DNA of 64,000 bases from contig WNNJ02000308.1 of assembly GCA_012934845.2 (NCBI GenBank), positions 148,201 through 212,200 of the forward strand, written 5' to 3'. Both the position numbers and the translations under genes were made by a program. This DNA is from Pomphorhynchus laevis (taxonomy: Eukaryota; Acanthocephala; Palaeacanthocephala; Echinorhynchida; Pomphorhynchidae). The notes beneath the pieces are model-generated. The model made no database searches and was not told the DNA's origin. It worked only from the letters and a program-made list of their open reading frames with translations. Of the stretch, positions 59,701 to 62,039 are shown in pieces; positions within the stretch are counted from its first letter, which is position 1, and every line of letters starts with the position of its first letter.

Positions 59701-61679
59701 AATCTTAAGAAAAATTACAAAATTATTATTAAATGATTATTATCCTAAAAATGATGACAGGGTCTATCGAAATATTGTAATTTTTAGAATGAATTAATTT
59801 CTCCTATAAATTTATATTTTTAATTTTATAAATTTTATTTTATCAAATCAGCAGTTAATTTGAACTAAGGATTGGAATATTTGATTATTCTGAAAAAATA
59901 TGCCGTTTTTCATGCTAAACGTTAAAATTAGCTGATGGATAATCTGACAAGTGACGATTAGTAACAAAATCATTAGCAAGTAATAATTATATGCAAAAAA
60001 AGCGGTTGAATTTATTTTTAATTCTATAATACAATTTTGTTCATTAAATAAGAATCATTATATTTGTCCAGAAAAATGAATGCGCACTTAAAATTCTTAT
60101 AATTTGGATATTTTATAAATTAAGATTTTTATAAAAATCTTAACATTTAAAAATGTAAATAAATTAATAAATCAAATAATTAATTGAACGACATATTCTC
60201 TTTTATGTAATATGATTATCTAGTATAATTCCTAAAGTTGGAACTTATTTCTCAGCCCATATTTTGTTCTCTGTGTTTTAAATTGAGTTTTACATTAATA
60301 CAATGTAGTTATCGCATAAACTAGCTTATAAAGCTTTTGAAAACTCTGCAAATGCGTTCTGTATTGTTTTCTAGCAAAAAGTGATTTAGCAAATCTCAAA
60401 ACTGTTCAGTAAATCGAAATTAGTCGATTCGTTTAAGCGTTCAATAACCAGATAAATTGTTAGTAGTTAAAATATAAATCTAACGGCTGAATGGAATTGT
60501 TAGCAAGATCAAGCACATTTTAACACTAAAATATTAGAAAATATTATAAAATATCAGATTAATTTACATTAAATATAATTCAAATAGACCGCTATGATCA
60601 CGTAAAGAATATAAATTGCACAGTTTGTAAATTATTTAAGCAATCATTGAATTTAAACTCATATGGAGGCAATCAAGTTTACATTATAAATATAAAAATT
60701 AAAATTTGATTTTAGAATCAATAAGGCTGAACATATCTGTTTATGTGGTCGTAAATTTAAATAAATAACTAAAATAATATGATAAATATTATTTCTAAAA
60801 AGGTAAAATTAAAGTTATCAAAGTATATACCTTATTGGAACTAGGCTTGGTCCAACTGAGCGATCAGATAAAATGAGCATATTGAAATTAGATCGTACTG
60901 CTTTTGCGCAATCGTTAATCACCCTTTTTAATGTATTCTCTAAACCGGAAGTACCCACTTTCGAAGAATATGTAATGTTGATTACTTTCGACTAAAAACA
61001 TAAATAAGATTGTAGACTTTTCATTTATAAGCTTCCATCGAATCAGAATGCTGTTTATTATTTTTACAAATTTAATAAATAAATTTGAATTCGAAAATAT
61101 ATAAATTTAAAATGTGATTAATAAAGTCAGATAAGATAAAAAAAAAACTTATCTTAATATGATTAATAAAGTCAGATAAGATAAAAAAACTTATCTTAAT
61201 TACGGGTTAAACTATCTGCTCAAATTAATTATTTCAATCTAAACGTTGGATTAATTAATAGGTTATGTAATCAAATTAATTACTCAAATTAATTATTATA
61301 AGCAAATAAAACTATAGGTAAATCTTTAATAAAACCAATTAATTATGATAATAAAATTTATTAAATAAACTTTATACTCTGCTATCTTAGATCAAAATAT
61401 CTTCTGGAAAGCTAAAACTAAAGTTTACATTAAAATTAGCGGTAAAACTATTAGCAAATTAAACAACAAAGCAGTAAAGCTTTAATATAACAATTGAATA
61501 TAAAAATAAAATTAATTGCTTCAAGAAAATCTACAGATATTTACCCTTAGCTGTTTTGTACTAAGCAATTTAAGCACTTCCATGTCGTCTATTGTAAGAA
61601 TAGGTGATGTTAACCAGAGGCGTTGGCACTGCTCTGGAGCTGGTTGTAGAAGATTGTGTTCAGGTCCAATCGGACATGC
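9753..61679 (-). CDS. GOGAT: NAD(P)H-dependent glutamate synthase (GOGAT), 3' 28 exons; N-terminus outside window
   Basis: Glutamate synthase transfers the amide nitrogen of glutamine to 2-oxoglutarate using reducing power from NAD(P)H. I placed 28 coding exons totalling 4446 nt (1481 residues plus stop), and all splice phases agree. In window numbering: residues 1-280 are the central domain; about 310-690 are the FMN-binding synthase domain with [11 protein letters not shown] and the 3Fe-4S cysteines [12 protein letters not shown]; about 695-930 are the GXGXG helix domain; about 995-1095 are the 4Fe-4S segment ([22 protein letters not shown]); and 1095-1481 are the FAD/NAD(P) domains ([19 protein letters not shown]). 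Family members are about 2000 residues, so about 550-600 N-terminal residues, including the catalytic cysteine of the glutaminase, should lie upstream past 64000. The frame is whole, but sequence divergence is high in places. Introns range from about 50 bp to over 5 kb and are full of mobile elements. Confidence 0.93.
9890..12057. other. GOGAT intron 27
   Basis: The intron contains no coding signal. It is very AT-rich and holds a perfect 20-bp-arm hairpin at 11798-11840. No transposon protein is visible. Confidence 0.6.
11798..11840. repeat. Perfect short hairpin (20-bp arms, 3-nt loop)
   Basis: AATGGTGCGACTCTAGTAAT at 11798-11817 is followed by TAT and then its exact reverse complement to 11840. 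The arms are far less AT-rich than the surroundings. It could be the remains of a minimal MITE or a structured intronic RNA. Confidence 0.85.
12058..12228 (-). CDS. GOGAT: GOGAT exon 27
   Basis: This exon encodes [15 protein letters not shown] and, at its end, IPDLFICGG. It corresponds to the strand CDLVLLAMGF and the VFAAGD loop just before the last FAD motif. The middle is charged and poorly conserved. The TAC-G/AA phase with exon 26 and the G/AT phase with exon 28 both fit. The acceptor is TTTAAG and the donor GAG/GTAAAT. Confidence 0.88.
13301..13516 (-). other. Unassigned minus-strand open frame in GOGAT intron 26
   Basis: The 71-codon frame contains [18 protein letters not shown] and TSEEETV-stop. 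It has reasonable codon variety, an upstream CTCTAG acceptor-like site and an internal GTAAGG donor-like site. The GOGAT frame reads through exons 26 and 27 without it. It could be a cryptic exon, a nested gene piece or chance. I recognise no domain. Confidence 0.25.
14486..14597 (-). CDS. GOGAT: GOGAT exon 26
   Basis: This exon encodes [20 protein letters not shown], matching the F-x-G-x-x-G-x-V strand that follows the second nucleotide-binding fold in family members, then a divergent linker ending NPSNGY. The acceptor is TTTTAG and the donor ACG/GTATGT. Confidence 0.85.
14645..14806 (-). CDS. GOGAT: GOGAT exon 25
   Basis: This exon encodes [20 protein letters not shown] and later [12 protein letters not shown]. 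It aligns with HGAKSI..FEILP.PP..R and with the GKDPR.YS..TK.F region of relatives. The usual proline-rich and NPWP motifs are absent, so this stretch is strongly diverged. It starts and ends in phase 0, and only a 47-nt intron separates it from exon 26. Confidence 0.75.
16138..16385 (+). repeat. 128-bp tandem duplication in LINE copy A 5' region
   Basis: TCCGATGCCTACAACGG at 16138 and TCCGATGACTCCAACGG at 16266 begin two similar units. Both continue through a GATTGGA...GACGAAAA-type block and TACAGTAGC.ATGT.AGATCA. Copy B carries one such unit near 26110-26200. Repeated 5' UTR monomers often act as LINE promoters in other families. Confidence 0.7.
17436..17474. repeat. Perfect palindrome inside LINE copy A
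   Basis: CTCGAAGACACTAGTGC (17436-17452) and its exact reverse complement (17458-17474) flank TTGTC. At the same point copy B has ordinary sequence (GGCGCTAGTGCTTGTCGCAG in element sense) and about 70 bp that copy A lacks. The palindrome therefore arose by inverted copying with loss of neighbouring sequence. Confidence 0.8.
19809..19966 (-). CDS. GOGAT: GOGAT exon 24
   Basis: This exon encodes [19 protein letters not shown] and then [19 protein letters not shown]. It aligns with GR.L.GVHFAM.FL and with KRVVVIGGGDTGTDCIATSLR of relatives. The glycine-rich GGGDTG nucleotide-binding motif is replaced by GQADCATTA although the flanking residues are kept. The donor GAG/GTGAGT is strong and the acceptor is TTTGTAG. 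Confidence 0.85.
20975..21505. repeat. Long foldback element made of two inverted SINE-core copies
   Basis: About 200 bp at 20996-21192 is repeated in inverted orientation at 21303-21480 and beyond. Each arm has the core CTACAATCAGCGTGGGTGG and the block ending ACGCCTACATTTCGTGT. The centre holds two copies of a perfect palindrome built on ACACAATTAATGTGTTAAC, at 21187-21224 (38 bp) and 21264-21303 (40 bp). The outer sequence ATTGTGAATAT resembles the ends of the element at 53.57-53.82 kb. No protein is encoded. Confidence 0.8.
22244..22400 (-). CDS. GOGAT: GOGAT exon 23
   Basis: This exon encodes [20 protein letters not shown] and, at its end, [13 protein letters not shown]. It matches VV.RRV.L..AEGV.F..N and the A.GAT.PRDLPV motif. 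The donor is chosen as GACG/GTGGGC because the phase-1 G then completes the glycine of GRYLEN in exon 24. Reading on would add residues absent from the family. Confidence 0.88.
22452..22541 (-). CDS. GOGAT: GOGAT exon 22
   Basis: The 30-codon exon encodes [20 protein letters not shown] and [10 protein letters not shown], a highly conserved part of the FAD/NAD domain. It is separated from exon 23 by a 51-nt intron with acceptor GCCAAG. The high identity here contrasts with exons 24-27. Confidence 0.92.
22980..23760 (-). mobile_element. CR1/L2-like LINE fragment with internal deletion
   Basis: The minus strand reads [40 protein letters not shown], then [19 protein letters not shown], the first reverse transcriptase blocks of CR1/L2-type LINEs. 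It then passes to degenerate sequence and to a C-terminal tail near 23050 ([15 protein letters not shown]). The palm core between these blocks is missing, so the copy is internally deleted. Confidence 0.7.
23895..26430 (-). mobile_element. LINE copy B, same family as copy A, internally deleted
   Basis: This minus-strand copy lies in GOGAT intron 21, in the same sense as the gene. It keeps the 5' unit (26110-26200), the endonuclease ([10 protein letters not shown] near 25880; [19 protein letters not shown] near 25400-25480), a linker, and the C-terminal block [19 protein letters not shown] and [15 protein letters not shown]. At about 24555 it jumps from sequence equal to copy A 18008 to sequence equal to copy A 18739, losing about 730 bp that include the polymerase active site. 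The 3' end (AACAATAATTTCTTGACAAG on plus) matches copy A. Confidence 0.85.
26220..26425 (-). other. Short open frame upstream of LINE copy B endonuclease
   Basis: About 65 codons are open on the minus strand, including [20 protein letters not shown] and [17 protein letters not shown] before a stop. The cysteine spacing is suggestive but matches no zinc knuckle I can name. It may be the end of the LINE ORF1 or 5' leader sequence. Confidence 0.3.
27344..27523 (-). CDS. GOGAT: GOGAT exon 21
   Basis: This 60-codon exon encodes [24 protein letters not shown] and the FAD dinucleotide motif [19 protein letters not shown]. It matches the ACVLG...PV.IK..E......W and [18 protein letters not shown] pattern of all glutamate synthase small-subunit domains. 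Phase 0 at both ends. Confidence 0.94.
28535..28621 (-). CDS. GOGAT: GOGAT exon 20
   Basis: This 29-codon exon encodes [20 protein letters not shown] then GRVCPAFCE. It carries two of the second group of cysteines for the 4Fe-4S clusters (usual form GRVCPAPCEGAC). Phase 0 at both ends. Confidence 0.93.
29599..29812 (-). CDS. GOGAT: GOGAT exon 19
   Basis: This exon encodes [18 protein letters not shown] and the 4Fe-4S motif [18 protein letters not shown], then [11 protein letters not shown]. It is the N-terminal ferredoxin-like part of the small-subunit domain. It completes the lysine codon split with exon 18. The acceptor is TTGTAG. Confidence 0.94.
30292..30440 (-). CDS. GOGAT: GOGAT exon 18 (linker)
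   Basis: This exon encodes [20 protein letters not shown] and ends [11 protein letters not shown]. It is the poorly conserved linker between the large- and small-subunit domains of the fused enzyme. It is assigned from its open frame, splice sites (CTTCAG acceptor, CAA/GTAAGT donor) and phase agreement with exons 17 and 19. Confidence 0.75.
30890..31255 (-). repeat. hpA repeat, best-preserved copy
   Basis: This minus-sense copy is nearly complete. It has a perfect 10-bp inverted repeat, CTGCTATGCT at 31134-31143 and AGCATAGCAG at 31174-31183, around a 30-nt loop. Then follow the GATGACCTCTAAT-type block and the AT tail, ending at the reverse of ACTGAGTCTACGT near 30910. It directly follows the Penelope-like fragment at 31.3-32.1 kb, and another hpA core piece lies just before that fragment. 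Confidence 0.75.
31300..32110 (-). mobile_element. Penelope-like retroelement: N-terminal and early RT part (fossil)
   Basis: Two minus-strand pieces match the usual start of Penelope-like proteins. One carries [20 protein letters not shown] and LSKGCKYRL. The other has [20 protein letters not shown] and [17 protein letters not shown], the first reverse transcriptase blocks (usual form TDKASNN.AFICKK.Y ... Y..PK.HK.P...R). The rest of the polymerase and the GIY-YIG domain are not here. It is broken and truncated. hpA sequence lies at both ends in the same orientation. Confidence 0.75.
32128..32156 (-). repeat. hpA core fragment before the Penelope-like piece
   Basis: Minus strand GGGGCCGAAACCTGATAACA is identical in type to the hpA core loop and right arm. 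Its position upstream of the Penelope-like frame, with a fuller copy downstream, is what terminal repeats of such an element would look like. Confidence 0.5.
32990..33167 (-). CDS. GOGAT: GOGAT exon 17
   Basis: This exon encodes [20 protein letters not shown], then [20 protein letters not shown] and FIK. It matches the L..H...T.S..A..IL..W.....FV.V segment at the end of the large-subunit domain. The donor AAG/GTTAGC is chosen for phase. Acceptor CTCTAG. Confidence 0.85.
33394..33571. mobile_element. Foldback MITE, copy 1 (GGAGCTGGATC family)
   Basis: The ends GAGCCGGATCAAAAAA and GCGATCCAGCTC are inverted repeats that continue inward (left ACTTCTGAGATAACATCTTC, right GAAGATGCTAACAGAGG). This is the most diverged of three copies. 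No coding sequence. Confidence 0.7.
34505..34538 (-). ncRNA. Decayed hammerhead ribozyme
   Basis: The minus strand keeps stem I ACGGTA, then TTGATAAG in place of CTGATGAG, a stem II remnant and CGAAA. The 3' half of stem I is gone. It is alignable with the intact motifs but should not be active. Confidence 0.6.
34926..34967 (+). ncRNA. Type I hammerhead ribozyme
   Basis: Stem I is ACGGUA (34926-34931) with UACCGU (34962-34967), six perfect pairs. The core CUGAUGA (34932-34938) and GAAA (34952-34955) are intact. Stem II is GUUC/GAGC with loop CGUAA. Helix III is only A-U plus C-G. The cleavage triplet is GUA, with cleavage expected after 34961. Such minimal helix III motifs are known from Penelope-like elements and retrozymes, where they work best as dimers. 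Confidence 0.85.
35640..35760 (+). repeat. hpA repeat fragment
   Basis: This diverged plus-sense copy keeps TGTATTTGTCCCCGCTACTT, the TGAGTCGAGTAATAGG loop region and ACATAGCAG of the right arm, then ATGACTTATAAT. The left arm has drifted. Confidence 0.5.
36668..36835. mobile_element. Foldback MITE, copy 2 (GGAGCTGGATC family)
   Basis: GGAGCTGGATCAAAGAAAA on the left is mirrored by TTTTCTTTGATCCAGCTCC on the right. Arms continue for about 70 bp with several mismatches around a short centre (CAGAAAATTAC...GTAATATTCTG). It sits 70 bp from GOGAT exon 16. Confidence 0.85.
36909..37024 (-). CDS. GOGAT: GOGAT exon 16
   Basis: This exon encodes [20 protein letters not shown] and [18 protein letters not shown], one of the best conserved blocks of the GXGXG domain (usual form [29 protein letters not shown]). 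Ends in phase 2. Confidence 0.95.
37591..38728 (+). pseudogene. hAT transposase remnant with BED zinc finger (ZBED5/FAM200-like), split by a MITE
   Basis: The first piece (37591-38004) contains a BED finger: [11 protein letters not shown], then CMTC and HFNNVH as the C-x2-C and H-x4-H ligands. After a frame change it reads SYEVAYIIA, and then the MITE at 38038-38224 interrupts. It resumes with [33 protein letters not shown], the DDE-region start [20 protein letters not shown] and [10 protein letters not shown], and ends near 38728. The catalytic glutamate part and hATC dimerisation domain are absent. Frame changes, stops and the insertion make it a dead DNA transposon gene in a GOGAT intron. 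Confidence 0.85.
38038..38224. mobile_element. Foldback MITE, copy 3, nested in the hAT remnant
   Basis: The two arms pair almost perfectly from 38038/38224 inward for about 90 bp, with only a couple of mismatches and a loop of about 7 nt (around 38128-38134). They include GGAGCTGGATCAAAGAAAAG and GCTAACTTCGGTTAGCAT. It interrupts the hAT frame between SYEVAYIIA and [12 protein letters not shown] sequence, so it inserted after the hAT copy. Confidence 0.9.
39702..39878 (-). CDS. GOGAT: GOGAT exon 15
   Basis: This exon encodes [39 protein letters not shown] and [20 protein letters not shown]. It is the core of the GXGXG helix domain and close to the family pattern. Phase 0 at both ends. A 53-nt intron separates it from exon 14. 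Confidence 0.95.
39932..40073 (-). CDS. GOGAT: GOGAT exon 14
   Basis: This exon encodes [40 protein letters not shown] and ANDFVGK. It matches G.LP..TI.....GSAGQS.GAFL..G..L.L.GDANDYVGKGLSGG. The arginine codon is split with exon 13. Confidence 0.94.
40551..40687 (-). CDS. GOGAT: GOGAT exon 13
   Basis: This exon encodes [39 protein letters not shown] and C. It contains the I.N.DR..GT.LS motif that opens the GXGXG domain. The upstream half is divergent. Confidence 0.88.
41311..41508 (-). CDS. GOGAT: GOGAT exon 12
   Basis: This exon encodes [20 protein letters not shown] and [19 protein letters not shown]. It matches VR..MA.LG.R...E..GR.D.L......K...LD at the end of the synthase domain. Acceptor AATAAAG is weak. 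Confidence 0.92.
41569..41643 (-). CDS. GOGAT: GOGAT exon 11
   Basis: This 25-codon exon encodes [20 protein letters not shown] and FIADE, matching the LR..F.G.PE.V.N.F.F.AEE segment after the 3Fe-4S site. Short introns flank it on both sides. Confidence 0.93.
41675..41826 (-). CDS. GOGAT: GOGAT exon 10 (3Fe-4S cysteines)
   Basis: This exon encodes [20 protein letters not shown] and [20 protein letters not shown] followed by ATQ. Three cysteines in the family spacing (C-x5-C-x4-C, here at CKKCHLNTC with an additional upstream C) bind the 3Fe-4S cluster. It is strongly conserved. Confidence 0.96.
42190..42405. repeat. Minisatellite inside a duplicated 52-bp block
   Basis: A 14-bp unit (GATAAAAAATAAAA) repeats about six times at 42257-42343. 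On both sides lies the same block, starting GCATTAATTAATTTTTATAT and ending CATAGACTTATAACTTTA, at about 42192-42243 and 42353-42404. The array therefore sits inside a 160-bp tandem duplication. Confidence 0.85.
42795..43325. mobile_element. Non-coding element with about 70-bp terminal inverted repeats
   Basis: The left end GATCAACAAACACTTCTTTA...TTTTGCTAGCTGCTGCTG (42806-42860) is mirrored on the right by CAGCAGTAGCTAGCAAAATA...AAGTGTTTGTTGATC (43270-43317). The interior has no protein. Related fragments (GCTAGC/CTGCTG with ATATTTCGC) lie at 42690-42800 and 44830-44910. Confidence 0.7.
43950..44640 (-). mobile_element. LINE C-terminal fragment
   Basis: The minus strand reads [20 protein letters not shown] near 44550, then decayed sequence, [20 protein letters not shown] near 44250 and a 73-codon open frame at 43959-44180. 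YLGVTVTS is the block after the polymerase active site and resembles LYLGVTLTSRWSF of the LINE at 62-64 kb, so the two may be related. It has several breaks. Confidence 0.5.
44965..45115. repeat. Palindromic AT-rich repeat
   Basis: TATTGTTTCATTAATAGAAA near 45018 is mirrored by TTTCTATTAATGAAACAATA near 45062. Outer parts (AAAAGTATTTATA and its complement) extend the arms to about 45 bp. A partial copy of one arm lies near 2350-2390. It is probably a small foldback MITE. Confidence 0.7.
45638..45818 (-). CDS. GOGAT: GOGAT exon 9
   Basis: This exon encodes [40 protein letters not shown] and [19 protein letters not shown]. It matches the synthase core (I.GHDGGTGASP...IK.AG.PWELG.AE.HQ.L..N.LR......DG). 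GHGGGTGG replaces GHDGGTGA, so an aspartate usually conserved is glycine. Confidence 0.95.
45902..46000 (-). CDS. GOGAT: GOGAT exon 8
   Basis: This 33-codon exon encodes [20 protein letters not shown] and [13 protein letters not shown], matching LIYDLK..NP.A..SVKLVSE.GVG..A.GV.K. Phase 0 at both ends. Confidence 0.95.
46215..46300 (+). repeat. Copy of the terminal repeat of the 47.5-48.4 kb element
   Basis: TAATTAGCGGAGAGAGTAAA and CAAATTTTCGATGGCTAACT occur in the same order as at 47.51-47.62 kb. It is a solitary end or a truncated copy. Confidence 0.55.
47505..48432 (-). mobile_element. Penelope-like GIY-YIG endonuclease fragment between inverted repeats (fossil)
   Basis: The ends are inverted repeats of about 100 bp (GGAGAGAGTGAAATTATTAT-type at 48420 downward and its diverged mirror from 47515 upward, including CTAACTGCCATCATCCTCAG). 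Between them the minus strand reads [19 protein letters not shown], then [10 protein letters not shown] and [11 protein letters not shown], which fit the GIY-YIG domain of Penelope-like elements. The polymerase is absent and the coding part is broken. Inverted terminal repeats are known for Penelope-like elements. Confidence 0.65.
48759..48977 (-). CDS. GOGAT: GOGAT exon 7
   Basis: This exon encodes [36 protein letters not shown] and [14 protein letters not shown]. It is the FMN/2-oxoglutarate binding core; the K and Q of IKIGQG and the GEGG loop are conserved. Acceptor CCGAAG, phase 0. Confidence 0.96.
49755..49995 (-). repeat. tRNA-derived SINE with conserved core
   Basis: On the minus strand GTTCAAATCC (49892-49901) fits a B box, and the preceding GATTCGCGATACAG resembles an anticodon arm of a tRNA head. 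Downstream is the core hairpin GGATGGGT/ACCCATCC (49831-49838 with 49809-49816) around CAGCGGCTGATGAG, then GACTGATTAGTAG. The core is shared in structure with the elements at 21.0, 53.4 and 53.7 kb. Confidence 0.65.
50150..50645 (+). mobile_element. Retroelement pol C-terminal fragment (fossil, family unsure)
   Basis: A GC-richer island on plus reads [19 protein letters not shown], then [20 protein letters not shown] and [19 protein letters not shown] before a stop near 50630. Such a block (K..KY..L....F.PVA.ET.G......F...L..R......FL.QR.S.A.QRGNA) follows reverse transcriptase genes in many invertebrate retroelements. The start of the element is missing and the copy is broken; I cannot assign its family. 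Confidence 0.55.
51097..51230 (-). CDS. GOGAT: GOGAT exon 6, followed by a GC-AG intron
   Basis: This exon encodes [39 protein letters not shown] and ATIKQ. It matches AMS.GSIS.EAHE.L..AMN..G..SN.GEGG and joins IASGRFG of exon 7 in frame only if the donor is CAG/GCAAGT. AG/GCAAGT is the standard form of the minor GC donor class. Confidence 0.93.
51340..51960 (-). mobile_element. CR1/L2-like LINE RT C-terminal fragment, same family as 7.4-7.8 kb
   Basis: The minus strand reads [31 protein letters not shown] and [20 protein letters not shown], parallel to the block at 7.4-7.8 kb. Further on come [20 protein letters not shown] and [15 protein letters not shown]. It lies in GOGAT intron 5, in the same sense. 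At least one in-frame stop interrupts it, and only the post-catalytic region remains. Confidence 0.65.
52858..52897. repeat. Perfect hairpin (19-bp arms, 2-nt loop)
   Basis: CTGACCTTCGCAATTATGA (52858-52876) is followed by GA and its exact reverse complement to 52897. It stands in AT-rich intron sequence about 150 bp from GOGAT exon 5. No relative seen in the window. Confidence 0.85.
53048..53219 (-). CDS. GOGAT: GOGAT exon 5
   Basis: This exon encodes [40 protein letters not shown] and [16 protein letters not shown]. It matches the AVR...YE.YK.FS......LRG.L.F....PIPL.EVEP...I.KRF region before the synthase core. Acceptor TTTTTCAG, phase 0 start, phase 1 end. Confidence 0.92.
53375..53825 (-). 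repeat. Two direct SINE-core copies, the second framed by short inverted repeats
   Basis: Copies at about 53375-53520 and 53635-53775 share CTACAATCAGCGTGGGTGGA and GAGCTCACGCCTACATTTCG. The core can pair GCGTG (53424-53428) with CACGC (53453-53457). Around the second copy, TATTGTGAATATTCATTGCT (53572) and its reverse complement near 53815 form terminal inverted repeats of about 45 bp. Confidence 0.7.
55015..55056 (-). ncRNA. Type I hammerhead ribozyme
   Basis: On the minus strand stem I ACGGUA (55056-55051) faces UACCUU (55020-55015), five of six pairs. The CUGAUGA and GAAA core is intact. Stem II is GCUC/GAGC with loop CCUUA. Helix III is minimal (GCG between GAAAC and UA). Likely weakly active because of one stem I mismatch. 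Confidence 0.75.
55206..55545 (+). other. Unique insert between hammerhead-bearing units, with an unrecognised open frame
   Basis: The plus strand is open across 55186-55470. It contains [40 protein letters not shown] and [18 protein letters not shown]. The amino-acid mix looks protein-like rather than random AT sequence. I cannot name the family. It may be captured host coding sequence or part of the element body. Confidence 0.35.
55831..55872 (-). ncRNA. Type I hammerhead ribozyme with GUC cleavage site
   Basis: On the minus strand stem I GCGGUA (55872-55867) faces UACGGU (55836-55831), five of six pairs counting one G-U. The core is intact. Stem II is GUUC/GAGC with loop CGUAA, as in the 34.9 kb motif. 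The cleavage triplet is GUC instead of GUA. Confidence 0.75.
56448..56489 (+). ncRNA. Type I hammerhead ribozyme
   Basis: Stem I ACGGUA (56448-56453) and UACCGU (56484-56489) pair perfectly. CUGAUGA (56454-56460) and GAAA (56474-56477) are intact. Stem II is GCUC/GAGC, all Watson-Crick, with loop CCUUA. The first helix III pair after A-U is U-G. Cleavage expected after 56483. Confidence 0.83.
56636..56711. repeat. Head-to-head junction of two repeat ends
   Basis: ATCACTATGTTTTCCCCACA leads into CATAAACACC, which is followed at once by TGGTGTTTATG and the mirror sequence back to ATAGTGAT. Arms of about 37 bp pair with few mismatches. It is the terminal sequence of the hammerhead-bearing repeat in inverted orientation without a spacer. 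Confidence 0.75.
56705..56795. repeat. (AT)n microsatellite
   Basis: About 35 AT/TA dinucleotides run from 56705 to 56775, followed by an imperfect (TATA) tail. It directly follows the inverted repeat junction. Confidence 0.95.
56797..56942. repeat. Inverted repeat with Penelope-type signature in the loop
   Basis: TCGGGAAAATACAAACCAGG and the following CAACAAGCAAG (56799-56830) are mirrored at 56905-56937. The loop contains AAACGTTTCGGCTTTCGCCT and TCTTCAATTGAA. This reads like the 3' sequence next to Penelope-like coding regions (GAAGAAGGCGAAAGCCGAAA in the opposite strand). It is probably a pair of inverted element ends. Confidence 0.6.
57116..57250 (-). CDS. GOGAT: GOGAT exon 4
   Basis: This 45-codon exon encodes [40 protein letters not shown] and IDLLS. 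It matches the G.Y..R.GGE.H...P.....LQ segment. Phase 0 at both ends. Donor AGC/GTAAGT. Confidence 0.9.
58410..58827 (-). CDS. GOGAT: GOGAT exon 3 (longest)
   Basis: This exon encodes [73 protein letters not shown] and [20 protein letters not shown]. It is the central domain and well conserved (usual form [19 protein letters not shown]). The acceptor TTTGAG was chosen because it lets PI-S-ALLAVG join exon 2 in phase. Confidence 0.95.
58870..60830. other. GOGAT intron 2
   Basis: The intron has no recognised gene. A 60-codon plus-strand frame at 59307-59489 has protein-like composition but no recognisable domain. Otherwise it is AT-rich sequence without clear repeats. Confidence 0.45.
60831..60991 (-). 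CDS. GOGAT: GOGAT exon 2
   Basis: This exon encodes [40 protein letters not shown] and [13 protein letters not shown]. It matches the LD.T.....G..GL...L..IC.EA..AV..G...LILSDR.....R.P. Phase 0 start, phase 2 end. Confidence 0.93.
61110..61200. repeat. Tandem duplication of a 45-bp A+T hairpin unit
   Basis: TGATTAATAAAGTCAGATAA followed by GATAAAAAA and CTTATCTTAAT occurs twice in a row. In each unit AGATAAG can pair with CTTATCT. Confidence 0.75.
61545..61679 (-). CDS. GOGAT: GOGAT exon 1 of those visible
   Basis: This exon encodes [40 protein letters not shown] and TKQLR. It matches the (S)LGPE.N.L......C.RL.L..PIL...... start of the central domain. The exon begins in phase 0, so at least one more exon lies upstream beyond 64000. 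Confidence 0.92.
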
Positions 61680-61854
61680 CTAGATACGTTGAAACAATTA
61701 GGTAGTACTTAGGAATTACTAGTAGTAATTATTATAATTTATCAAAATAAATAATAATTATTATTTATAATAATATTAATATTATTTATTATTATTTATT
61801 TAGTAATTCAAAATTACTTGATTTATTCAAATATTAAATAACGCATTCAAATAT

Positions 61855-61995
61855 ACCTAAATATGATGTATATTTAAATATTATATTTAATATTAATATT
61901 AATAATATTAATATATTATATTAATATTATTAATATAATATATTATTAATATAATATATTATTAATATTATTAATAATATTAATATTACTAGCAA
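61855..61995. repeat. AT-only palindromic tract
   Basis: Nearly pure A+T built on AATATTAATATTATTAATAT and its mirror repeats, a series of overlapping palindromes before the LINE at 62 kb. It is a likely replication or recombination slippage site. Confidence 0.7.
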
Positions 61996-62039
61996 TCTTA
62001 GTATAATTTGCTTTTAGACAACGAAATTAAGAGTAGGAC

